Part shown: positions 7,269-13,222 of the stretch, one piece after another | Layout of the letters: every line of letters begins with the position of its first letter | How positions within the stretch are numbered: the stretch's first letter is position 1 | Origin: CAWGCE01 sp964480915 | Lineage (GTDB): Bacteria; Planctomycetota; Planctomycetia; Pirellulales; Pirellulaceae | Length of the DNA stretch: 16,796 nt | NCBI GenBank assembly: GCA_964480915.1 | Contig: CAYZRS010000090.1 | Span: forward strand, 1 to 16,796 | Reading direction: 5' to 3' | Translations under genes and position numbers: made by a program | The notes under the pieces: model-generated | The model's input: the letters and a program-made list of their open reading frames with translations, nothing else | The model's database searches: none | Told to the model about the DNA's origin: nothing

Positions 7269-8086
7269 GTGACGCAGCCGATTTTTTACAGCTTTGTGGT
7301 AAGACGGTGCTCGTGCTGGGCGTTGCCAACAAGAAGAGTGTCGCCTTCCACGTGGCCCAGCAATTGGAATCGTTGGGCGCCCACGTTGTCTACTCGGTCC
7401 GAAGCGAAGAGCGACGGGCTCAGATGCTTAAGCTGTTGCCCGAACGAGAGGTCCACGTCTGCGATGTCGAGAATGAGAGTGAGATTGTAGCGCTGCGGGA
7501 TGCGGTGGCAGCGAAACATGAACGGTTGGACGGGCTCGTCCATGCGATCGCTTTTGCCGATTACGAAGGAGGGATGAAGCCGTTTCACGAAACGGGAAAG
7601 CGACAATTCTTGCGGGCCGTCGATGTGTCCTGTTTTTCGCTCGTTTCTTTGGCGAATGCTTTTCGTGAGTTGCTCTCCACCGAAGCGTCGGTCGTGACGA
7701 TCTCGATTTCCACGACCAAAATGGCCAGCGAAAACTATGGCTTCATGGCACCGATCAAAGCGGCGCTCGATTCCTCGTTGGCATTCCTTGCCAAATCGTT
7801 CAGCAAGTTTTCAGAAGTCCGCTTCAACGCGGTGGGGCCCGGATTGTTGAAGACATCGGCATCGGCCGGGATTCCTGGCTACGTCGATTCGTATCTATTC
7901 GCCGAAAAAGTGATACCCCGCGGCAAGGCAGTCCAGACCGGCGAGGCGGCTAGCGCGGCCGTTTTCCTGCTGAGTCCACGTTCGAGCGGCATCAACGCGC
8001 AGACGATCGTCGTCGATGCCGGCATGGCGATCAATTACTTCGACAACGACGTGGTGAAGCATTCGTTGTCGGGGCGACCTGATTGA
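7265..8086 (+). CDS. Enoyl-ACP reductase-like (FabI-type) short-chain dehydrogenase
   Basis: A 273-residue short-chain dehydrogenase resembling FabI. The cofactor loop LGVANKKSVAFHVA (about 18-31) has the FabI form GxANxxS rather than the usual TGxxxGxG, and LVHAIAFADYEGG corresponds to the FabI VHSIAFA region. The catalytic Tyr and Lys align as Tyr158 in ENYGFMAPIK and Lys165. The first FabI tyrosine (Tyr146 of E. coli FabI) appears to be isoleucine 148 here. The late segment FNAVGPGLLKTSAS also fits FabI. The expected role is reduction of a trans-2-enoyl-ACP with NAD(P)H. The altered residue could mean changed substrate or even another reduction, such as the missing ketoreductase step. The start overlaps fabZ as ATGA, making this the last gene of the run. 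Confidence 0.82.
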   Translation: MSDAADFLQLCGKTVLVLGVANKKSVAFHVAQQLESLGAHVVYSVRSEERRAQMLKLLPEREVHVCDVENESEIVALRDAVAAKHERLDGLVHAIAFADYEGGMKPFHETGKRQFLRAVDVSCFSLVSLANAFRELLSTEASVVTISISTTKMASENYGFMAPIKAALDSSLAFLAKSFSKFSEVRFNAVGPGLLKTSASAGIPGYVDSYLFAEKVIPRGKAVQTGEAASAAVFLLSPRSSGINAQTIVVDAGMAINYFDNDVVKHSLSGRPD

Positions 8087-8146
8087 GGTGGCGCCGCGTT
8101 CGCGAGGGTTCTTTCTTCGAAAGGCATGAAGAGACGGGATCGTTTC

Positions 8147-8181
8147 GGGCCTCGGCCCTAAGCCCTAAGTTCTAGGCCCTA
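8147..8181. repeat. Short CCCTAA/CCTAG-rich repeat between convergent genes
   Basis: The gap between the reductase and the oppositely oriented oleA ends in a small hairpin GGGCC-TC-GGCCC (8147-8158). Degenerate direct units follow: CCCTAAG, CCCTAAG, TTCTAGG, CCCTAG. The last unit supplies the minus-strand TAG stop of oleA (8179-8181). There is no T run typical of an intrinsic terminator. The sequence resembles degenerate intergenic repeat debris. Confidence 0.45.
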
Positions 8182-9288
8182 GACAGCCGCTCGGATGGTC
8201 GATTGGGACGACCGCAAATCGTCGCCAATCACGCGAGATTCGTGCCAGCGGACGTTGGCCATGATGCAGTTCAGGCCGGACCCGATTCCGAGCAGGCCAA
8301 TGCCATCGCCCGTGTTGAGAAAGCCGTTCTTAGCGGCGACGGCAAGTGTGATCGGCAGCGCTGCGGAGCCCGTATTGCCCAGGTGTTGGAACGTGGTGTA
8401 GTCGGTTTCGGTTGAGAGCCCCAATGAATCGAGCATCATCTTGCGGTGCGTTCCGCCGACTTGGTGGCAAACGGTGCGTTGGAAATCGTCGGCTGTCCAG
8501 CCTGATTCCTCCAGCAGTGTTGCGAACGTGCGTCGTCCGATGTCGACGCCGGCGTGCATCAGTTGTTCTGAATTCGTTTCCATCAGCGGCTGCATGCCCG
8601 AGGCGACCGCCTCATCATGACCGCTTTGGCACAGTTCGTGATGTTCGGTCTCTGAACGAACGACTGCCGATTCGAGACGATTCTGCGAGCGGCTGATCGA
8701 TTTGTGCGTCAGCAGCATGGCACAGCTTGCCGAGCCAATGGTCAGCGAAGCGATTGCCGGTTTGAGATTCTTCCGTGTTAGGGACCCATTCGTATTGAGC
8801 GATTCAATCGTCGTTTCGACTAACTGTCGGGCGCTCTCGGTCCCGACGACCAGGCCAGCCTTGATTTGCCCCAACTCGATCATGTTCGCGATCTGAATGG
8901 CGCCGTTGAGGATACCCAGGCAGGCATTCGAGACATCGTACACGGCGCAGTCGGCAGGTAGGCCCGTCAGGTGATGGACGCGGCAGGCCGTGGCGGGCTC
9001 GAGCCGGTCACGACACACCGAGGCGTGAATCAACGCTCCCACATGTTTGGCGTCGAATTCGGCAGCGGTGAGCGCTCGCTGACAACTTTCCACGCTGATT
9101 TGACTGGGCAAAGTGTTCGGAGCCCAGAAACGTCGCTCTGAGATGCCAGAAATCAGCTCTAATCGTCCTTCCGGCAGACGGAGCCGCTCGTACAACGGCT
9201 TTAGCCTCAATTCGATCTCATTGCTCGTGATCGTCTCTGCGGGAAGAGAATAGCCGAGGGACTCGATGCAGACGTTTTCGTAGCGCAT
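8179..9288 (-). CDS. oleA: OleA-like thiolase-fold head-to-head acyl condensing enzyme
   Basis: A 369-residue member of the FabH/OleA side of the thiolase superfamily. OleA condenses two fatty acyl-CoA molecules to a 2-alkyl-3-ketoacid, the first step of long-chain olefin synthesis. Catalytic residues seen are Cys123 in VSNACLGILNGA, His275 in VCHQVGG and Asn305 in HLGNTGSA. Glu97 in RLEPATA lies 26 residues before the cysteine, the spacing of the OleA-specific base (Glu117 and Cys143 in Xanthomonas campestris OleA). The N-terminus (NVCIESLGYSLPAETITSNE) and the C-terminal LLGIGSGLNCIMANV also look like OleA rather than FabH. It converges on the fatty-acid run and is probably transcribed separately from a promoter to the right of 9288. 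No Shine-Dalgarno sequence is evident. A FabH-like priming enzyme remains an alternative. Confidence 0.85.
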   Translation of the reverse strand: MRYENVCIESLGYSLPAETITSNEIELRLKPLYERLRLPEGRLELISGISERRFWAPNTLPSQISVESCQRALTAAEFDAKHVGALIHASVCRDRLEPATACRVHHLTGLPADCAVYDVSNACLGILNGAIQIANMIELGQIKAGLVVGTESARQLVETTIESLNTNGSLTRKNLKPAIASLTIGSASCAMLLTHKSISRSQNRLESAVVRSETEHHELCQSGHDEAVASGMQPLMETNSEQLMHAGVDIGRRTFATLLEESGWTADDFQRTVCHQVGGTHRKMMLDSLGLSTETDYTTFQHLGNTGSAALPITLAVAAKNGFLNTGDGIGLLGIGSGLNCIMANVRWHESRVIGDDLRSSQSTIRAAV

Positions 9289-9669
9289 GGACTAACCAGA
9301 TCGAAGAAATGAGTGAAGTTGGCGCGGCGCTTCCAAGAGCGGCCAATCCCCATGATAGGATTTCGGCGGGCGGCCGACTACCGGACCGAATCGCTCTAAA
9401 CCGTTAAGCTGCCTGTATTTCTGCTGATTTGTTCGGGTTGGAGAAGCGAGTTGGGCTGTGAACGCCCCTGCAACCCAGGCTCAAGACAGACCCCCTCTGG
9501 CAAGGTGCATGCTAGCACTGCATTCGCAACTTGCTGTGGCTGCGAGAAATTCGGCACAAGATGTAGCGGGTGGGTTGCGAGTCAAGCTCACTTCATTAGA
9601 CTTCCCTGCGACTTGTATCTTCTCCCGGTGGAACGGGACATCAGAAAGGAGCGTTTTGGCAGCTTTGAT

Positions 9670-9697
9670 CGACGTTTTCGAACGTTGGTAAACGTCG
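9670..9697. repeat. 8-bp inverted repeat in the gene-free stretch
   Basis: CGACGTTT (9670-9677) and AAACGTCG (9690-9697) are exact reverse complements separated by 12 bases. The spacer includes TCGA and ACGT submotifs. This form could be a dimeric regulator site or a weak hairpin. The position, far from either start codon, does not settle which. Confidence 0.35.
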
Positions 9698-9915
9698 TTT
9701 GATTCGGATAGGTCGAATACTTTGGTGCGCTAGACGTTCCAAAGGTCGGTAGCTGCTCACGCCATTTCCTTGTTTGCGTCATGACGACGTCGCGTCTGTG
9801 AAAGGATTCTTAGCAGACGCAATGGGCTCGAAGCTTCGAGCATTCAGCGATGGCCCCTGTGCGGTTTGGCATGTTTGCCAATTCGGTGCCTATTCCGTTT
9901 AGTCCAAGTCCATCC

Positions 9916-9957
9916 GCCCGCTCGGAGAGCGGGCATAACGTGCAATCTGAAAAGGAG
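9916..9957 (+). promoter_or_regulatory. Leader hairpin and strong ribosome-binding site
   Basis: GCCCGCTC (9916-9923) pairs perfectly with GAGCGGGC (9927-9934) around a GGA loop. It stands 16 bases before an AAAGGAG Shine-Dalgarno sequence (9951-9957) that fixes the ATG at 9965. The stem is G+C-rich and would form in the mRNA leader if transcription starts upstream. It has no T run, so it is more likely a stabilising or regulatory 5' structure than a terminator. Confidence 0.5.
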
Positions 9958-9964
9958 AGTTCAG

Positions 9965-10696
9965 ATGGCCTTTAAGCCAATTGTTGGCCTCAACGCCGAT
10001 TTTCGTGACGGTGATAATTCGTTTTCATTCATTATGTCGGGTTACTACGAGTGCGTTGCGGCAGCGGGAGGGATCCCCGTAATTCTGCCACCTATCGAAC
10101 AAAACAATGACGTCGGCCGCATCTTGGATCGCATCGATGCGTTCGTGATGATCGGAGGCGCCGACCTCGACCCGCGTCGTGACGGATTCATGCTGCACCC
10201 GACGGTGAAGCGCATGAATAGTCGTCGAGAAGATTTTGATCGCCAGTTGATCGACATGCTGGCCAAACGCCGGATACCGACGTTTGGTATCGGGGCCGGC
10301 ATGCAGCTGTTGAATGTGTCGCAGGGAGGTAACCTGTTCCTGCACATTCCAGAGGACATGCCGACCGCGCTGCCTCATCGTGACCCACAAGACCCAGCGC
10401 ATCGACATGGGCTCGTCGTGACGCCCGGTTCACTGATGGAACGGGTCTATGGCGACGGTGAAATTCGTGTCAACAGTCGCCACCACATGGCGGTCGACGA
10501 AGTGGCTCCCGGTTTTGCCGTGACCGCCCGCTGTCCCGACGGTATCGTCGAAGCGATCGAGAGCGTCGACGATGACTGGTTCGCCATGGGGACTCAATTC
10601 CACCCAGAAGCAGAGTCTGCTTCGGCCTTGGACGTCCGCATCGTCGAAGAATTTGTCTCGAATGTCAAAGGCAGCGCTTCGAAACTGGTGGCCTAA
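9965..10696 (+). CDS. Class I glutamine-amidotransferase-like (PuuD/peptidase C26 family) protein lacking the catalytic cysteine
   Basis: A 243-residue protein with the overall sequence of gamma-glutamyl-gamma-aminobutyrate hydrolases. It has the opening PIVGLNADFRD, the oxyanion-type loop FVMIGGADLDP (about 60-70), the elbow region PTFGIGAGMQLLNVSQGGNLF and the His-Glu pair of the triad in GTQFHPEAES (His213, Glu215). In active relatives the elbow reads GICRGxQ. Here it is GIGAGMQ, so the nucleophilic Cys is Gly110 and the adjacent Arg is Ala111. It should not hydrolyse gamma-glutamyl amides by the usual mechanism. It may bind a ligand, regulate something or have a different chemistry. The ATG at 9965 has a strong AAAGGAG site; an upstream ATG at 9866 is unlikely. 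It appears monocistronic, with a leader hairpin before it and an intrinsic terminator after it. Confidence 0.85.
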   Translation: MAFKPIVGLNADFRDGDNSFSFIMSGYYECVAAAGGIPVILPPIEQNNDVGRILDRIDAFVMIGGADLDPRRDGFMLHPTVKRMNSRREDFDRQLIDMLAKRRIPTFGIGAGMQLLNVSQGGNLFLHIPEDMPTALPHRDPQDPAHRHGLVVTPGSLMERVYGDGEIRVNSRHHMAVDEVAPGFAVTARCPDGIVEAIESVDDDWFAMGTQFHPEAESASALDVRIVEEFVSNVKGSASKLVA

Positions 10697-10726
10697 TTCG
10701 GGGATCACGTATATCAATGATTGAGA

Positions 10727-10755
10727 AACGCCCCGCGACAGCGGGGCGTTTTTTT
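10727..10755 (+). terminator. Intrinsic transcription terminator
   Basis: AACGCCCCGC (10727-10736) pairs perfectly with GCGGGGCGTT (10741-10750) around a GACA loop, and the stem runs into seven consecutive T (10749-10755). It lies 30 bases after the stop of the amidotransferase-like gene and is the clearest terminator in the window. Confidence 0.95.
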
Positions 10756-10849
10756 GTCGCATCCAAATATGCAAAGAGCCGATTCGTGATACGATTCGTC
10801 TGCGAAGAAGTGAAGGGGCAATTTGATTTCTCTGCAAAGGATTTCTGCC

Positions 10850-11614
10850 ATGTCGAAATTCATCATACTGATAGCGATTAGCACTAGTTGTTGCGTGATC
10901 TCTTGCGTTGCTGACGCGTCGGCTGCATCTCCGCAATCGCCGACGATTGGCGATGCCGGGGAGAGCGCTCCATTGGCGCAGCAGCAAGGCGAAGGCGCTG
11001 ATCCAAAAGAGACGGAGCAAGCAGCGTCGGAATCGGCTGGGGTGGCAGATACCGTCCCCGATATCCCGACGCCCGAGGAGCTGGAACAAGCCAAGGCAGC
11101 CACCACTGCGGAAAAAGGCGGTGCGAAGCCATCGCCTGTCGAGCCGCCGCCAGCCTCTCTCGATTCGCCCGCGCTCAAAATCGAGTCAGCCCCAGTCGAT
11201 GCACCGCAGCCCAGATCAACCGAACCGACCAGTTCCCGCAACCCGGTCAATGCAAAGTTGGCTTCGCCAGAAGAGACCGCGACACAAGGCGCACCAGTCG
11301 AGCCGGCGAATCGAGCCGCCAAGGACATCGTCAACTCGCCGATTGTAGATGCAAGAAGGCCCTATCTGGGGGTCGTGTGTGGTAGCCAATCGGCGACGGT
11401 GCTGCGCGTCAAAGAACGCACGGCCGCATCGCTGGCCGGATTCGAAGTGGGCGACGTGCTGCTCAAAGTCAACGGCCAGCCGGTCGCCGGTTTTGAACAG
11501 TTCCTGGCGGTCGTCAATCAGAACCGGCCAGGAGATACGCTGGACGTGGAGGTCCAGCGTGGTGAAGGGACGACAGAACTGTTCGTGATTCTTGGTGCGA
11601 AGTCGGTGAAATAA
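10850..11614 (+). CDS. Exported PDZ-domain protein with a disordered linker
   Basis: A 254-residue protein from the ATG at 10850, which has AAGGA eight or nine bases upstream; an in-frame start at 10823 is less likely. Residues 1-25 form a signal peptide (hydrophobic core FIILIAIS), cleaved either at ADASA or, as a lipoprotein, at the VISC box (Cys19). Residues about 26-165 are rich in Ala, Pro, Ser and Glu and probably disordered. A single PDZ domain fills the C-terminus (about 168-252), with the peptide-binding loop PYLGVV and the typical GFEVGDVLLKVNGQPV and RPGDTLDVEVQRG segments. No protease domain is present, so it is not a complete DegP-type protease. It probably acts as an envelope adaptor or scaffold. 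It appears monocistronic, downstream of a terminator and convergent with the next gene. Confidence 0.85.
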   Translation: MSKFIILIAISTSCCVISCVADASAASPQSPTIGDAGESAPLAQQQGEGADPKETEQAASESAGVADTVPDIPTPEELEQAKAATTAEKGGAKPSPVEPPPASLDSPALKIESAPVDAPQPRSTEPTSSRNPVNAKLASPEETATQGAPVEPANRAAKDIVNSPIVDARRPYLGVVCGSQSATVLRVKERTAASLAGFEVGDVLLKVNGQPVAGFEQFLAVVNQNRPGDTLDVEVQRGEGTTELFVILGAKSVK

Positions 11615-11649
11615 CCGGAAATAGCTGCAGTAGGGGCGCCGTCTGAAAT

Positions 11650-11721
11650 AGGGCCGGGAGTCTTTTTCGTTTCGCGTTCGTTCTCCGTGCATTGCCGACC
11701 GCGAAAAAGACTCCCGACCCT
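11650..11721. repeat. Long imperfect inverted repeat between convergent genes
   Basis: The 20-base arms 11650-11669 and 11702-11721 are reverse complements with one mismatch, separated by 32 bases. Each outer arm end is GGG-rich and each inner end holds five T or A. The T run lies in the 5' arm, so the element is not built like a standard terminator, although a bidirectional transcription block between the two convergent genes is possible. The arm length and one-mismatch symmetry also fit a small dispersed palindromic repeat. No ORF lies within it. Confidence 0.75.
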
Positions 11722-11738
11722 GGGACGCCACCGCACCG

Positions 11739-12323
11739 TTATCCTTGCACTGGCGTTCCGAGCACTTCGAGGAATGCTCGTATCCACGCCGGATGAGCCG
11801 GCCAGGCAGGTGCGGAGACCAAATTACCGTCAACGTGTGCGTTGGTGAATGTCTCGTTGTGCGAGATCGACTCACATTCCTGCAGTGCCAGATCGGGGCT
11901 GACGGCCGGATAGGCACAACACGAACGGCCTTTCAAGACGCCGGCCGAGATCAGAATCAGTGGCCCATGACAAATCGCGGCCACCGGCTTATTGGTCGCA
12001 AAGAAATGTCGTGTGATTTCTAGGACTCGCGCATGAAGCCGCAAATACTCGGGGGCTCGACCGCCCGGTACGACAAAACCATCGTAGTCGGACTCATTGA
12101 CTTCACCGAATGTCTTCGTGATGGCGAAATTGTGACCCCGTTTCTCGCTGTAAGTCTGCTCGCCTTCAAAATCATGAATCGCCGTAGCCACTGTATCGCC
12201 AGCCGATTTATCGGGGCAAATGACATCGACCTCATGTCCCACCATTTGCAGCATCTGCAAGGGAACCATGCACTCGTAATCTTCTACGTAGTCGCCGACG
12301 AGCATCAATAGTTTTTTCTTCAT
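11739..12323 (-). CDS. DJ-1/PfpI family protein
   Basis: A 194-residue single-domain protein of the DJ-1/PfpI family. The nucleophile elbow is AAICHGPLIL, with Cys118 followed by His119. An acidic residue near the start (Glu14 or Glu17 in GDYVEDYE) fits the conserved glutamate that contacts the cysteine. The segment DYDGFVVPGGRAPEYLR is also characteristic. Relatives are described as proteases, glyoxalase III enzymes or stress-protection proteins, and the sequence does not separate these. It is predicted to be cytoplasmic because no signal peptide is visible. AGGAA lies nine bases before the minus-strand ATG. The gene is divergent from the RNase H-like gene across about 240 bases and convergent with the PDZ gene. 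Confidence 0.9.
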   Translation of the reverse strand: MKKKLLMLVGDYVEDYECMVPLQMLQMVGHEVDVICPDKSAGDTVATAIHDFEGEQTYSEKRGHNFAITKTFGEVNESDYDGFVVPGGRAPEYLRLHARVLEITRHFFATNKPVAAICHGPLILISAGVLKGRSCCAYPAVSPDLALQECESISHNETFTNAHVDGNLVSAPAWPAHPAWIRAFLEVLGTPVQG

Positions 12324-12565
12324 GTGGACTGGTTCCTAGTGGGGTTGCGATGGGACGTTGCGAAGGTTGGATCGGCTGGCAAGTCGAACAGGTCAGGGGG
12401 GAGATGGCGTTCCATCGTGGCGCTCTTTGCGTTGTATCGTAAATTCCGATTGTGTCGCGCGGTAGGTGTCCTTGGTAAGCTTGTTGGGTTAGTCCAAGTC
12501 AAGTGATTGCCCAAAGCTTGCCGATGTTGCTAGTGATGGCAGTATCGTCCTTGGAGTTTCCGACT

Positions 12566-13075
12566 ATGTCCGCGACCCTAACTAGCGAAAAACCGGCTGA
12601 GGTCTTGAGCCGTGTTTTTGTCTATGCCGATTTGCAAATGACCGAATCGGGCGTCTATGGCTGGCGATTCATCGTGGAAGCGATGGATGGCGGTAACTCG
12701 ATCGAGGCCTCCGATGTCGAGCCGGGTACGGACGGCGAACGGTTGGAATTGCTGGCGGTACTGCGCGCTCTGGAGTCGCTGGAAGAGCCTTCTCACGTGC
12801 TCTTGCTCACCCCGAGCCAATACGTGATCCGTGGGATCCGCTACGGATTGTCGGCTTGGCGCGAATCGGCATGGAGATGGGAACGGTTTGGTCGTATGGT
12901 TCCCGTTAAGAACGCTGATCTGTGGGAACGTATAGACCGAGCCTTATCGTACCACCAAGTTCAGTGCCGCCGAGGAGCTGTGCGAGTCCTCCGGGAACGA
13001 CAGATCGACTCGGAATCGAATTCTGAAGCTGGTCACGCTGAGAAATCGCGTGAACCTATCTTGGTCGCCGGTTAA
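12566..13075 (+). CDS. RNase H-fold protein with a degenerate active site
   Basis: A 169-residue protein from the ATG at 12566, chosen because GGAG stands nine bases upstream; an ATG-less extension to 12503 is less likely. It aligns with RNase HI: FVYADLQ (the YTDGS strand), GERLELLAVLRALESL (the RMELLA helix), LLTPSQYVIRGIRYGLSAW (the YTDSQYV strand and helix) and VKNADLWERIDRALSYHQVQ. Of the four catalytic acids, the first (Asp22) and second (Glu61) remain. The third, the Asp of TDSQY, is Pro83. The fourth is absent because the C-terminal HxGHxxN segment is replaced by an unrelated tail. Hydrolysis of RNA in RNA-DNA hybrids is therefore unlikely. It may bind nucleic acid or a protein partner. 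It lies just upstream of glgB in the same direction. Confidence 0.82.
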   Translation: MSATLTSEKPAEVLSRVFVYADLQMTESGVYGWRFIVEAMDGGNSIEASDVEPGTDGERLELLAVLRALESLEEPSHVLLLTPSQYVIRGIRYGLSAWRESAWRWERFGRMVPVKNADLWERIDRALSYHQVQCRRGAVRVLRERQIDSESNSEAGHAEKSREPILVAG

Positions 13076-13156
13076 ACGTTGCGGAAGCAGCTATTTGCCG
13101 CCGATGTCGGTCTTTCCTACTTTACCGGGAAATACTGTAACTTAAGATCAACGAGT

Positions 13157-13180
13157 TCTCGCGTGGAAGCGGCCGCGAGA
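13157..13180 (+). promoter_or_regulatory. Hairpin in the glgB leader
   Basis: TCTCGCG (13157-13163) is the exact reverse complement of CGCGAGA (13174-13180), with a 10-base loop. It lies about 40 bases before the preferred glgB start and is not followed by T residues. It may affect message stability or translation; no known riboswitch class was recognised. Confidence 0.3.
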
Positions 13181-13222
13181 CACTGCAATGGAAATGGACG
13201 CGAAGTGCACGAGCAACCAGTT

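Larger units (their letters stand above)
9289..9964. other. Gene-free stretch between oleA and the amidotransferase-like gene
   Basis: About 680 bases between divergent genes. The open frames inside (for example 9451-9702 and 9458-9691) overlap each other, are under 85 codons, have no ribosome-binding site and resemble nothing recognised. The stretch must contain the promoters of both flanking genes, but no strong -35/-10 pair stands out. It also holds two inverted repeats, listed separately. No tRNA cloverleaf was seen. Confidence 0.6.

Noticed and set aside
2104..8086. Aryl polyene or flexirubin-type pigment cluster
   Set aside because: Ketosynthase, carrier protein and dehydratase fit. 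However, there is no ammonia-lyase, AMP-ligase, glycosyl/acyltransferase or second ketosynthase, and the CrtI-like pair is not typical of such clusters.
9451..9702. Possible small genes (83 and 77 codons) in the gene-free stretch
   Set aside because: The two overlap in different frames and lack a ribosome-binding site, and neither has a recognisable motif or a signal peptide.
11650..11721. Intrinsic terminator between the PDZ and DJ-1 genes
   Set aside because: The T-rich part lies in the 5' arm and no T run follows the stem on either strand, so it was listed as an inverted repeat only.
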